The notes: generated by a model from the letters alone, not told the origin. Positions 49,101-60,338 are shown, numbered from the stretch's first letter. The stretch: DNA of 64,000 bases from Mermis nigrescens (GCA_036768485.1 JAVLUZ010000822.1:245557-309556), one strand, 5' to 3'. Translations and numbers: made by a program.

Positions 49101-52100
49101 TGAGTTTTTATGAGTCCTACGGAAACCCTGGTGAAACCCTCGTAATACGAACTCTTGACCCGTTGCTCGTTACTCATAACTCGTAGTCGTAATTCATAAC
49201 TCCTAAAAAGATGGTGAATCCGATTTTCCCGTAAAACGGAAGTCGTAGGACTCTTATGAGTTGTAAACTTATGGTGAAACCGGGCCCAGGTCGCCAAGAA
49301 AGTAAATAAATGTCATTAATAGGTATCATCCGGCGCGTTGCGCCGAAAAATTTAGAAATTATGGTCACTGACGACCAAAAATCATTGCAGATTGCATATC
49401 CATTCTTTATCTTGCCAAATATTTTGGCCAATGGGGAACGGCCGCCCCCTTAAATTCGCATCTGCATGTAGCGACTGTACTTTCCGATCCATGTAGCAAA
49501 AAGACGCTTTTGATCGTTCAAATTATCATTGTGAAATTCAACGCGAAGCGCGAAAAGTCTTTCGCGATTATTCTCACATTTTATTTCGAAAGGGGCACTT
49601 TCCCCCAATCCCCCTGTATACGAGCCTGAGCTCTACGTTAGAATTAAAATAGGAACTATATGCTATGCAGGAAAGTCGGTAGGAAACTTAATCAGTGATA
49701 CTGACACACAAAACCTCTAAAATAAAAATAATTCATGACAATGCGGTGGAAGAATAGAAAAGCTGTGGTGAATGAATGACAGACAGTTCAAAAACTCATT
49801 TTTGCAAAGCATAATCTCAAAGCAGTTGGTTATAATAGTGTGACTTTAAAGAATCTGATGAAGGATGACGACGACGATGATGCGATAGCACAACAAGGCG
49901 AAATGGATGAGGCTAATTCTGATTCAGATGATCTAGATTTTGATGATGAATTATCTGCTTCATCAGATTAAAATCAGAATTCTGGCTAACAACAATAAAC
50001 ATATAAACATTTATTTTAGTTAGATAAAGTGTTTAATATTACGATTATTTTCTCTGCACTGTACTTTCCGATCCATGTAGCGAGCACGAGAAATAAAACT
50101 TATGTAGTCATCATATGAATATGAATTGGCACTTTGCTGTATGTAACTTGGTGTAACTGGATACGCGCCTAAAACCATAAGAAAAGCCAATAGGTAAGAA
50201 ACAGCCTGTGTACTGCAGATGCATTCTAAATAGTTAATATCTAACGGATATATTAAACTTATTCAAATTTAATTTTAACCCTCGGCGCCTCGGCACTTTT
50301 CAGCTTCGCCCTCGGCGCCGAGGCCGAGGCTCCAAAAACGCCGAGGCCGAGGCCTCGGTCCGATCACTGCTTACTACATGCATACTTACTTAATAATGAC
50401 TTACTAACAGTCTTTTTCTATACAAGGTCCCTTTGTACACGCACAAATGTGGTCCTCAAAAGTCTTTGTACATTTTGTACATGCAAATTTTGTGTATTAC
50501 AATGTGGTACATTATCGACTTCAGTGTGGTAAAACATGGTTTTTCGATCTTCGATAGTGTATTTTAGCCAATTTCTGGGCTTCTGACAACAAAAATACTC
50601 AAAATTGTCTCAAAACGGCGCGAAGCACAGAAAAATTTGGCATTTTCCGATTCTAAATGCAAGTTCTGCCATTATAAAGATATACAGGATGGACAATTAC
50701 TCACTTCGGCTCGGCTCAAAGTGATGGAAATTTTAGTGAATTTCAGACCTTTTTACAATTTTTGTTCTTCTAAAGCCTCTGTAAATGTACAAAGATGGTC
50801 TCGAAAAGTCTTTGCACATCGTGGAAAATCTTAGCCGAACACAAAAAATGTGCTTACTAATCATAGATCCACACGGTCAGGTTGGCCAGGGAGGGGTAAA
50901 ATCGAAGTTCTGGGATCAGGGAGGGGTAAAATACATGATGTTTACAATAGTAAATTGAGTTTTTAGCAATTTTTACGTCGAAATCGCTTGAAAATAGACT
51001 TGTACAGTCGAACTTGCTTAATGCGTACACCCAATGGACCAAGCCCTTCTGTATGCATTATCCGAGTGTATGCATTATCCGAATACCCCAGATTTTAATC
51101 AAGGAATACACTATTATGCGATAAAATCATTTTTTATAGAAAAAAATAAGCAATACAAGTCTGTTTTAACATATTTTCACGCTTAAAGTCACAAAAATCT
51201 TCGATATCATTCATGTCGCTGTGCCTAAAGTATTCGTTGAAGACAGAAAACGTATTATGAAAACTGTAAAGCCAGGAAGGAAATGAGAAATAATTTAATA
51301 GGGTACGCTACCTCGCTATTTTAACTGATCGTGGAATTCGAAATAAAAGCCATACGCATAATCCAAAGAGCTGATCGCATTATCCGAGGTGAAAAAATAC
51401 ATGCTGTATGCATTGAGCCAGGTAATTTAACATGTAGGCATAGGCCGATGGATGAAATCGGCTGCACGCATTACGCATTAACCGAGTACGCATTATCCCA
51501 TGCTATCGCCTTATGTTTTACATTGCCTTTCGGTCCGGACCTAGCAATACTGTACGCATTATGCGAGAAAACGCATTATCCCATGTACGCATTATCGAAG
51601 TTCGACTGTATGTATTGGCTCAAATTTCCCGACAGTATCTAAAGTTTAGAACCTTCAGCGGGGGGGTAATACCCCTTCTCACCCCTCCTATGTGCATGTG
51701 TTACTAATACACTTAATAAAAACTACCGTTTGGTACTGTTACTAATCCGCCACTCTAATACATGTAACAAGAAGATAGATGAGGGGTCCCTTCACCCATA
51801 GTTAGTCGTCCTCCCATCCCCTGAAGTCAAAAAATTTTTGAAAGTCCCCGACTTTTAAAAACTAATTTTTTAGCCATTTCTAGGTGTTTTTCGTCCATTT
51901 TTGGCCAAAAATCGCAGTTCATTCACCCCGCCTCCGAAAAATGGCCGGGGACACCCCACCCAAAATTTCGAGCCGTTATATGTATGGCTACTATTTATAT
52001 TTTTGAAAAAACCGAGCGATCAACTACTTTCCAGGGTTTAGAATATTCTCTAATCTAAATTGCAAATTAGAACATTTAGTGTATTGAATCTTCAGAAGAA

Positions 52101-55100
52101 CTAAGGTGCTTATAATATAAAGTTTTTCATTTTAGCAACCTGGTAAAACTGTCTTCGTAAAAGTGCATGCCCCATGGAAAGTACTAGCTGCTCAGGCGGA
52201 ATTATTGAAGCTAAAAATGCCGATCAGAGTAAGTTTATCATTGTGCTGTTTTTCTATTGCTTTAGTGTTTATAGTCTCTGGAAATAAGTACTTTAAAAGA
52301 TTTGAGGTAGTAGGTGGTTATCCATCACCACCATATATACATACACTAGCAAAGAATAATGCTTCGATGGAACAAAAAAGGTAAATATACTTGAATTTCT
52401 TCATTGTTAAGGATGTGAAAGGAGGGGACTAGGAAAGATTTCCCTATATGCGCAGAAGCCATAAGAATGTGCTAAACAGTTAGACTTCCCCTAAACAACG
52501 CAAAAATCGAAGTATATTCTGCGGCCTGTGAAAAATGAGGGTTCAGTCACAAAACGTTCTCAAGTGTTTCGCAAAAGAGCATTGAAGACACTTCCATGAC
52601 TATTAATTAATCAATGTATTATTTATTTAACGAAATCTTGACCTACAACAATGCTCTGGCGTAAAAGATAATAGTGCAAACTTTCCACTTACATGGCCAA
52701 CTCAATAGTCTGCTTGAAAAACCACACAAAAATTTTTTAAATCTTCCAGTATGAAGCAGTGATCGTACGGGGTCAGATTCTCACCCTCGATCGGGGTCGG
52801 GGTCGGGGATGAGAAACCCCGGTTTTCGGGGTCGGGGTCGGGGTTGAAGATTAACAATTAACATTGCATGATTACATACCAATTTGAAAAGGATATAAAC
52901 GATACCTTCACTTGTTTGTAGAGCATACTAATAAAGCTGGTTATGTTCAACATTTTATTTTCATTCCAAGTTCAAGCATGGTTTTAGCAATTTAGCATTA
53001 CTTTCAATTTTATTCACTAATAGCTCGCGCTTTTTCGTATTCTTCCACAGTTTTTTCGTAACGGTTTTCTATGGCGCACTGATTGTAGAGGAGCCAATGG
53101 CGCGAAGCGCCGAAAAATTTTCGAAATTTTTACCAGTTTTCATGTAGAATTTACGCCTTTTTATTGATAAACAGTTCGGAAATCATAAGTGGTGCAAAGC
53201 ATCAAGAAATTCAATCATATTTTACCGCCCTAGACAATAATCGGCGGTGCTAAGCGCAGGAAAATTTTGACGTTTTTACTCTTTAAACTCAATTTATACC
53301 GCTTAAATCATACAGAACAGATAAACTAATTGCGGCGCGAAGCGCCAAAAAGTTTTAAAAATTCCTAATCCTTCTACCTTTTCTGTCCTCCTAAAAATCT
53401 CTTTCAACATGTAGAACGAGATTGTACGGCTGGGGGTCTGGGGTGACGCGCTCAAGCGCCACCAGCGAGGTCCAGAGCAGAACCCCCGAAGATTTTGTAA
53501 AAAAGCACTCTAATTTTTAATCAGTAAAGTTAAAATTTTCGCAAATTGGCAAAATCTCGATTCTGAATTAAGTCCAAAATAACTTAAAATTGATGAACAC
53601 CTACACTGCACAAAACTTCTGAGCTGAAATGCGTTTTTCGACCTCTGCTTAGTATATAGCGCAGCAACGGGTCGCAACCAATAAGTCATTGAAAGATGTA
53701 TCAATGAGAATTTCGTTCTTACCATTTTCAGGCCCATTTGTGGCCTTCTTATTAAGTAGTTCAGAAAACAGAAAATGCGCAAAAACACAAGAAAATTTGA
53801 CCTTCCCTTTCATTTAAAATAGAATTATGTGTCCTTGTAAAGAAAGATAAACAAAGCAGAGAATAGATAAATTGGTACGCAAACATTTTCGCACTTTTAT
53901 TACTATGTTCAACAAGCATGTGCAGTTTCATTCAATGAACTAATAGTGCATTAAATCACTGAAGTGCTGCGAAGTGCTGGATTATTTTAACAGATTCAAG
54001 CTCTTAAATTCATTGGATCTGTATAACAATATATAATAATGACTCGGCGCGAAGCGCGGAAAATTTTGACGTTTATACCTTTTTAAACTCAATGTTCTGG
54101 ACACATTGCGCCAGAAAAATCAACATAATTTCTGAAAAATTCTGGGGCATGTGCCACCATTCCCTCCCCGACTACGCCTGTGATTCCGCAGTAATTTCGG
54201 CGCACTTCATAATGGAAAATATGCGAACATGTATGTACGTCTTAACAACAAGGCGACCAGGCGTACTTTTTATGAAATATCGCGAGTGTCGAGTTTAACA
54301 TATTAATTTTGCTGGTGAATGAATCGTCCTTGTTCCGAATTTATTTGCTATTTATACAATTCTTCGATGTACCAACAAATAAAATGCTATATTTCACCCC
54401 CGAAAAAAGGTTCAACCCCGACTCGAAAAATCATGCCCCCGGTCGGGGGTCGGCGTCGGGGTTTAGGCCGGGGTTTTTCGGGGTCGGGGTCCCCGTACGA
54501 TCACTGGTATGAAGTAATCAAAATATTCACCATCGTAGTCGAAATTACTACGGAAAATCTGCAGAAACGCGCATAGGCCGCAGAATATACTTCGATTTTT
54601 GCGTTGTTTAGGGTAAGTCTAACTGTTTAGTCAGCACATTCCTATGGCTTCTGCGCATATAGGGAAATTTTCCCTAGTCCCCTCCTTTTACATCCTTAAC
54701 AATGAAGAAATTAAAGTACATATATTTACCTTTTTTTGTTCCATCGGAGCATTTTTCTTTGCTAGTTCCCTTCTTTTGTTTAATATTTAAGGCCATATAT
54801 CCATAGGTGGGCAGCGCCGAAATTTTTGGGGTTGGGGTGCAAGTAGCTGAAGAAATTTCTTTTTTCGTCTCGAATCCTGTACACCGAAATGATCACAGAT
54901 CAAGAAATATTGCATTAAAAGAGAAAAAATTCTACCTTTTGACATATTGTAGCCCTCTACATTATAAAACCAATTGGACTGCACAGAAACCAAAATTGAA
55001 TTAGATAGGCATCAGGACACGCTAACAGTAAAAAACCCGTATACTTTACACCTTCGAGCCAGAACCATTAGATGTGAAGAAATTTTAAGCTCAGATTCGT

Positions 55101-58100
55101 AATCTACAACTCAGGGGCATCATTTTTGAAAAAAGATGGCCCTCCGCAAATTCTTTGATACCCAATGCTCTGGGCGGAAAAGTGCTTCTCAGTGTAAACT
55201 TTACACTTGTGCTTATAACGCAATATTGGGTGTATAGAAACAAAATAAGCTAGGATCTGTAACGCTAAGGTCAAGTCACATTTTAAGCATAATTAGCATG
55301 TTCCGCCTACTTAGTGAAGTAGATGAAGAAATTTCGTTTTTCGTCTCGAACACACTTAACAGTAAAACGATCACAGATCGAGAAATATTGCATTAAAAGA
55401 GAAAAAAATTTCACGTTATGAGATATTGTAAGCCTCTACATTATTAAACCAATTGGACTGCACAGAAACCAAAATTCAGATAGATAAGCTTTAGGACACG
55501 CCAAGAGTAAAAAAACCCGTAGACTTTACACTTTTGTGCAACAACCATTGAGTGTAAAGAAATTTTAATGTCACATTCGTAATCTACAACTCGGGGGCAA
55601 CATTTTAAAAATTAAAATGGGCCCTCCGCAAATTGTTTGAACCCAAAGCTCTGGGCGGAAAAGTGCTTCTCGGTGTAAACTTTACACCTGTGCTAATAAC
55701 GCAATATTGGGTGTATAGAACTAAAATATACTAGGATCTGTAACGCTAAGGTCAGGGCACATTTTAAGCATAATTAGCATGTTCCGTCTACTTAGCGGAG
55801 TAGCTGAAGAAATTTATTTTTCGTCTCGAACGCTTTACACTAAAACGATCGCAGATCAAGATATATTGCGTTAAAAAAGAAAAAATTGGTCTTTGAGATA
55901 TTGTAACCCTCTACATTATAAAACCAATAGGACTGCACAGAAACCAAAATTGAGTTAGATAAGCTGAAAACACGCAAGGTGTAAAAAACCCGTATACTTT
56001 ACATTTGTGTGCAGCAAGCATTGAGTGTAAAGAAATTTTAAGGTCAGATTCGTAATCTACAGCTCGAGGGCAACATTTAAAAGATTGGCCCTCCGCAAAT
56101 TATTTGATTTTTCGGTTTACACTTTACACACTCATTGCTAACTCGGCATTGAGTGTAAACAAAAGAAGAAATGGTACATCGAGTCTTTTAATTATCTATC
56201 GTTTAAGAAAAACCGCACCTCCCAGGTGTGTGCCGTTGTTGCTGTGAGGGGGAGACAAAATTCGCACTCGCTGTGATAAACATGAGAAAAAAGGTGGCCA
56301 AGTATATTATAGGTAGCGCTATCGCGCTACCTATGATCATAGCATGCGAATTATTGGGGAAGCCAAAAAAATTTTAAATTATTTTTTGAGATAGAAACTT
56401 ATAGCATTCTCAAAAATCCAATAAAATTGATCAGAATTTAGTCAAAATGGCTTTTTGACGCGAAGCGCCAAAAAAGTCGGCACTTGTGGACTAAAATATT
56501 TGTGCTTAAAATATGACATTTTCAACGATTTTGGCCAAATCAAAAAATTGAAAAGGAGGGGGATAAAAACTGCGAGGAGTGGTGAAAGCCGCAGGATCAT
56601 GCATAGCTGTCACAGTATCAATGGTGTACTCGTACGTTAGCGATATGTATCAGCAGACTTAAAATTGACGGAAGCTTATTACGAGTATGACATTTGCGTT
56701 TGTGTATGTGAGGTTTTTACCAAATATCAGGCTTGCGAGACATTACCTATACATTATAGGTGCACAGGATCAGGGTCGGCAGGGGGGGTGAAATCTTAGA
56801 AATCCAAACCAGTAAATTTTAGTGTTCACCATTTTTTGCTATTCAAACGACGAAAATGGTCGAAATAACCCGTAAATCGATTTTTAATGTAATGTAATAT
56901 CGCATTTTTGAAACATTTTTAGTCCATTTTGTCTGCATTGTATCGCTTCTAACACTAAAAAATATATAATTTGAGTTCTTATTTTGCAATGACTGCCTAA
57001 ACATTGCATGATAAAATCTTACAACGAATGAGTTCTTATCATAATGCAATATCCAAATTTTCAGTTCTTCGCTTCTTACTTTCTTAATTCACGCTAGTAC
57101 TGTTAGGGAAGCTGGAAAATTGTTTAAAAAATTGAAGTTATCTGTCTAATTGGGTTGAGTATTGCGTGAAACGTGTGAAAATACAATTCATTTTGGCGCC
57201 GTCAAATAGCTCTCAATGTTTTGAGCGAAATATTTAGGGTTTGCTCGCCACCATCTTGAAAAAATGTCTCTACCCATTTTAAAATTTTCAGCCAATACGA
57301 GCACATGTATACGCTTTAGGTTTTGATTCTCAATAAACCTCAAACATTTTCCGTTTACCTAATTTTTGCTTGAAAATAGCAAGTATCGAGAAAGCTTAAA
57401 TTTTTGATATGGGAAAAAACACCTTATGGTCGTTTAGATATTTGTTAGATTATACGATTAGGACCAAAGTGTTGCTTAGATAATTTTTGTTTTGCTCGAA
57501 TTTGTTGTCATATAAAATCAGGTCGTTCTATGTAAATGTTATGCACGTTATTTATGCACGCGGGTTTTCAACGAATATGAGGGTTTCTTGAAAAGGCCGG
57601 CTGACTCGACTTTTTTACTTCTCTATCAGATTTTTTATCTTCAAGTTCTGCAAGGTCCTATTGCAATACATGATAAATCAAATAATAATCACAAGAGTAA
57701 TCACATCACAATAATCAGTAAGCAATAATCGCTTTTCGTGTATTAGTAACAGATTTCTCAGCGACCTTGTTAATTAAGTCCTTTTACCATTTCGACGAGA
57801 TTTTATCCTCTCTTTCGATTAAGAAAAATGACGCTAGGCCGCGCAATAAAGTCTCCGATTTCTTGGACAGCATCTGCTCTAGCTTTGAATGTTCTAAATT
57901 ATCAGCCGCCGAAGACAAAGAGCCGGACTATTTTACGGCAGCCTTTAATCGAAAAATGAAGGAGCAGTAATAATACACAATAATTAGTATGCTTGTACAG
58001 TAATAGAAATGCGGACAGGCCCGTATCCATAGATGTTACAGGGATTTTCCCATATGTTAACCGCAGTCATCGTTTAAATAACAGTCATTAAAATTGACTT

Positions 58101-59579
58101 CTAAAACTGCATATCTACAGTGGCGTAACTGTGGGAGATTGGGGGGGCTAGTGCCCCGAAAAGAATTTTGGTAACTTCTGTATTTTTACAAGTCCCTCAA
58201 AGGAAAAGATGGAAAATTCTCCAAGCGCATGTGACAGATCGTTTGTTTAGATTTTAGAACACTTTTGAATTAATAACCCTAATATTTTATGGTTCTCGCG
58301 CGTTTAATATAATTCCATTAAAGTTGAATTTTTAAAAATTTTTTTCAGTGCGTAGATCTCGCTGTGAAAAGCTCGAAAACATCATTATTTTTGCCCGTCT
58401 CTAAGCAGTTGTTGAGATATTCGACTTCAAAATTTTAGTTCTCCTCAAATTCAGAAGGAGGCCAGCTACGCCTTTGCATATTTATGTATTGTGAGAAAAA
58501 AATCGTTAACTCCTTACCAGACATGCACAGCGTGGGTATTCTGGGGATGAAATTTTAAAGTGCCTTTTTGGGCTCAAAAACGGAGGATACACATTAAAAA
58601 ATAATTTTTCAGCGTTCTGACGATTCTCTATCTTTCTCGAGTGTTAAAACGTAAAAATTTTAGAAAACTGTTAGAAAAATTCGTCAAAAAATGAGTATAT
58701 AGCAGGAAGCGCCGAATATTCGACACTTTGAGCGAGCAGATAGCTAAAAACGCTTAAAATAGCACCTTCCTACGAATTTTTGAAAAAGACCATTTTGTGA
58801 TGATACATTAAATATACATATTACATATTTATTTCAAAATTATATACTATATAAGTATTAATTATATGTTGCATGGGTATTATAATGATACAAATTACGT
58901 TGTAATTATAAAATTATATACATAGGTTTCACATATTAAGCTTAATATTACATATTTATTTATATTCAGCATAAAACATATTTTTGTTCTTATTACATAT
59001 GCACTTAAAATATAATGCACAGTGACATCTTGTTGGGTAATTAAGAATATTGCATAGCTAATCTTGGCATACTTATTTGTCGTTTTAAAACGTGCGATGC
59101 TGCACTAGTATTATTTGAAGTGTGCTGTTCATAATAATGTACATAATCCTTTAGATTGCATACATTTACGTAGGTCAGATTTTTGGAGCAGTAAACTCGT
59201 ATTTTCACATTTAGCCAACGATTATGCCGTTATGTATCTGTTAACTGAAAAACAAGTTTTATTAACACTTGTTAATGAACGGCATATATAGAAAATTAAA
59301 TGTACATAATGTTGTTTTTAGTGAAGTATGGTGGAAACTCAAATCATACTGTACATTACAATACATATGTCTGTTATGGGATGCAGTTCATAATAAGATA
59401 TTAAATCTTATAGGTTCATCATTAAAAATAAAGAGACGTTTTTCAAAGATTCGGAACGCATACGTATGGTGTGGGATATACTCATTCGGACGAGTTACGA
59501 TCCCACTTTTGCGGATCGAGCTGGCATAACCAAGTTGATTCAGCATAACGTGTACGATAGCGCATATCCTTTACACGAC
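41984..59579 (+). CDS. Anoctamin (TMEM16) family protein, N-terminal exons
   Basis: Anoctamins are membrane proteins that act as Ca-activated chloride channels or lipid scramblases. Exons: 41984-42039 (tentative), 43311-43484, 52136-52228, 57762-57966 and 59414-59579. They encode the cytoplasmic Anoct_dimer domain: DGQRKIDYILAYE, then the VFVKVHAPWKVLA motif, the KMPIR strand, a variable acidic linker, DYFTAAFNRKM, ETFFKDSERIRMVWDIL and GITKLI…YPLHD. The ten-helix membrane part must be further right. Phases fit except between 52228 (phase 0) and 57762 (needs one base), so a short exon is probably missing in that 5.5-kb intron. The subtype cannot be fixed from this domain. Confidence 0.9.
42040..43310. 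other. Anoctamin intron, no feature recognised
   Basis: AT-rich with no recognisable repeat ends apart from a G-rich patch near 42440. Confidence 0.4.
43311..43484 (+). CDS. Anoctamin exon: first part of dimer domain
   Basis: Encodes KSQRTKYFMDGQRKIDYILA, YEISIDKEEHKKVAKRQEFE and then LIKRGLQLERSFPDPK. Acceptor TATATTTTAG, donor GTTCGT. DGxRxIDYIL and FexNLxxxGLxLE are family hallmarks. Confidence 0.93.
43485..44162. other. Anoctamin intron, MITE-like debris
   Basis: The words 'AAATTCTGGGGGTC' and 'TTGGGGTTGTACCCTATCC' suggest eroded MITEs, but no paired ends could be set. Confidence 0.3.
44414..44674 (-). pseudogene. hAT transposase C-terminus (left, antisense copy)
   Basis: The reading includes VKLNLKAVGYNSVTLKNL and ends DDLDFDDELSASSD. 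This matches the region just after a hAT dimerisation domain, with an acidic tail. Part of an inverted pair with about 49780-49971. Confidence 0.7.
45439..45632. mobile_element. 194-bp hAT-type MITE
   Basis: The ends are CAGTGGCGGATCTAGGATTT and …AAATCCGCCCCTG, with a perfect 8-bp duplication ACTGGCAG (45431-45438 and 45633-45640). Confidence 0.9.
46049..46260. repeat. (TAA)n/(TTA)n compound microsatellite
   Basis: TAA units at the left flip to TTA units at the right, so the array is itself a long imperfect inverted repeat. Confidence 0.93.
47177..47564. mobile_element. GTACAAAG-family MITE (diverged)
   Basis: From AAAGTTTTTTTGTGCAAG to GAAGACAAAAAAGCGTG, with internal words as in other copies. 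Exact ends are eroded. Confidence 0.7.
48230..48472. mobile_element. CATACATGTAAC-family MITE
   Basis: From CACACGTGTAAAAGG to AAGCCGTTACATGTATG. A partial related unit precedes it (48105-48230). Confidence 0.6.
49780..49971 (+). pseudogene. hAT transposase C-terminus (right, sense copy)
   Basis: The reading …KAVGYNSVTLKNLMKDDDDD and then DDLDFDDELSASSD is the same peptide as the antisense copy, with a short upstream match from GTTCAAAAACTC. The 3' untranslated homology runs on to 'ATTACGATTATT' (about 50050) and then switches to a different subterminal sequence. Confidence 0.7.
50408..50852. mobile_element. GTACAAAG-family hAT MITE
   Basis: Starts CAGTCTTTTTCTATACAAGG and ends ACAAAAAATGTG. 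A perfect 8-bp duplication CTTACTAA lies at 50400-50407 and 50853-50860. Confidence 0.9.
50875..51700. mobile_element. GGGTCGGCAGGGG-family MITE, split by a pogo-like element
   Basis: The left part CACGGTCAGGTTGGCCAGGG and the right part CTTCAGCGGGGGGGTAATAC to CCTCCTATGTGCATG are family ends. The middle is the element at 51005-51608. Confidence 0.55.
51005..51608. mobile_element. Pogo/Tigger-like TIR element
   Basis: CAGTCGAACTTGCTTAATGCG at the left and CGCATTATCGAAGTTCGACTG at the right, both flanked by TA. Many GCATTATCCGA/ACGCATTA words lie inside. A 103-codon reading (51331-51642) runs out through the right end and is not a convincing transposase. Confidence 0.75.
51760..51990. mobile_element. 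CATACATGTAAC-family MITE
   Basis: From ATACATGTAACAAGAAG to CGAGCCGTTATATGTATG. It lies 146 bp before the anoctamin exon at 52136. Confidence 0.6.
52136..52228 (+). CDS. Anoctamin exon: KVHAPW motif
   Basis: Encodes QPGKTVFVKVHAPWKVLAAQ then AELLKLKMPIR. Acceptor CATTTTAG, donor GTAAGT, phase 0 on both sides. The intron before it is 8.65 kb and contains the nested transposon block. Confidence 0.95.
52346..54775. mobile_element. Foldback element with about 190-bp arms, interrupted by a hAT
   Basis: CTAGCAAAGAATAATGCTTCG to CGAAGTATATTCTGCGGCC (52346-52530) is repeated in inverted form at 54565-54775 with few changes. The hAT at 52757-54506 entered its centre. Confidence 0.7.
52757..54506. 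mobile_element. hAT element with GGGGTC arrays
   Basis: The TIRs are CAGTGATCGTACGGGG and …CCCCGTACGATCACTG, with a perfect 8-bp duplication GTATGAAG (52749-52756 and 54507-54514). GGTCGG/GGGGTC arrays lie inside both ends. The internal palindrome GGCGCGAAGCGCC occurs at 53099, 53334 and (one base changed) 54046. No transposase reading was recognised. Left-end copies also occur at 63255 and 63541. Confidence 0.92.
54842..56165. repeat. Tandem satellite, about 480-bp unit, about 2.8 copies
   Basis: GTAG(C/A)TGAAGAAATTT recurs at 54843, 55319 and 55800, with long shared stretches such as CATTATAAAACCAAT, TGGACTGCACAGAAACC and GTAATCTACAACTC. Each unit has opposed GTGTAAA/TTTACAC words. The third unit is truncated. 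Confidence 0.9.
56310..56337. repeat. Short perfect hairpin
   Basis: ATAGGTAGCGC, TATC loop, GCGCTACCTAT, in an intron. It has no T-run or other clue to function. Confidence 0.8.
56755..57000. mobile_element. GGGTCGGCAGGGG-family MITE, partial
   Basis: AGGTGCACAGGATCAGGGTC and GGCAGGGGGGGTGAAATCTT match the family left end. The right end is not clear. Confidence 0.5.
57762..57966 (+). CDS. Anoctamin exon: linker and DYFTAAF segment
   Basis: Reads TLLIKSFYHFDEILSSLSIK, an acidic/Ser linker, then KEPDYFTAAFNRKMKE plus two bases of Gln. Donor GTAATA. The acceptor TTCTCAG at 57761 needs one carried base, while the preceding known exon ends in phase 0. Confidence 0.85.
57967..59413. other. Anoctamin intron, no feature recognised
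   Basis: AT-rich. A G-rich patch near 58135-58160 suggests a MITE end. Long TA-rich stretch at 58800-59000. Confidence 0.4.
59414..59579 (+). CDS. Anoctamin exon: end of dimer domain
   Basis: Reads FIIKNKETFFKDSERIRMVW, DILIRTSYDPTFADRAGITK and then LIQHNVYDSAYPLHD. Acceptor CTTATAG, donor GTAATA, and the phase joins exactly to 57966. The following GxY-type exon and the first membrane helix were not found before the window end. Confidence 0.95.
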
Positions 59580-59956
59580 GTAATAATTTTTTATAATAGC
59601 TTCTTTTATTGAGCGATTTAATGCGTTGTTGTTTTTTTAAGGGATTTTGCATCGAGGTAAGTCGCATTTTGAAGAGCAAATATGTTATTTGCAGTCCCTG
59701 AAAGAAAGACTTATGTACATGCTTACATGAAAATAACGATTTAAATTTGGAGTTGTTTTCTAGTCAAAATATATTTGAAATTCGATCGATTATATAATTT
59801 TAGGTCCCATTTAGATTTATGTTTGATTTTGATTTAGAATTTTCATTTAATCGTTGATTTTTTGTGTTTATCTCCTGTTGTTTTACTTATTTATTCCGAA
59901 TCATCTCCGCATAATGCAGGATAGAGTTCGATAAGAACGGATTTTTTATATAAAGA

Positions 59957-60338
59957 CATTCTTTTTGCAGAAGGCCCCTTTGTTAGTGTACAAAGATGGT
60001 CCCGAAAAGTCTGTATATTTTGTACATGCAAATTTTCGGCTACTAAAATATGGTAGAGTAGCGCTTTCAGTGCGGTAAAATATGGGTATTCGACCTTTGG
60101 TAGTAAAATTTAGCTGACCAAAAAATACAAAAGTGGTCTCAAAACGGCTCGAAGCGCTGTAAAATTTGACATTTTTACTTTCTAAATACAATTTCTGTCA
60201 TATATAGAATACGCAAATACTTTGGAATTTTGGACCTTTTTACAGTTGCCTTTTCGAAAATCTTTGTACATGCATAAAGACGGTCCCGAAAAGTCTTTGA
60301 ACATCGGGGGAAATGTTTGCCGAATACAAAAAACCGTT
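59957..60338. mobile_element. GTACAAAG-family hAT MITE
   Basis: Starts CATTCTTTTTGCAGAAGG and ends ATACAAAAAACCGTT. A perfect 8-bp duplication TATAAAGA lies at 59949-59956 and 60339-60346, although the terminal bases have decayed. Confidence 0.85.

Larger units (their letters stand above)
45068..49286. mobile_element. PIF/Harbinger-like element (GGCCCGGTTTCACCA ends)
   Basis: GGCCCGGTTTCACCA and TGGTGAAACCGGGCC are exact inverted ends, flanked by CAG on both sides (a 3-bp duplication, as in Harbinger elements). Subterminal DNA repeats TACGAG/CTCGTA words. The intact target is visible at 24570-24595. No transposase recognised. Confidence 0.8.
44648..49464. mobile_element. 512-bp-type hAT MITE, split by later insertions
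   Basis: Its left part (44648-45066) and right part (49288-49464) align to 24255-24580 and 24580-24766 of the intact copy. The join GGCTT/AGGTCGCC is where the element at 45068-49286 entered. Confidence 0.75.
44171..50369. mobile_element. Outer hAT transposon (6.2 kb) holding a nest of insertions
   Basis: The TIRs are CAGTGATCGGACCGAGG (44171) and …CCTCGGTCCGATCACTG (50369), with a perfect 8-bp duplication CTTACTAC (44163-44170 and 50370-50377). Both ends carry palindromic GGCCGAGGCC/CCTCGGCC arrays. hAT transposase C-terminal fragments lie near each end in opposite orientation (44414-44674 minus and about 49780-49971 plus). Confidence 0.9.

Noticed and set aside
51331..51642. 103-residue ORF in the pogo-like element as a transposase
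   Set aside because: It is built from ACGCATTA-type TIR repeats, crosses the element end, and has no DDE or CENP-B-like motif.
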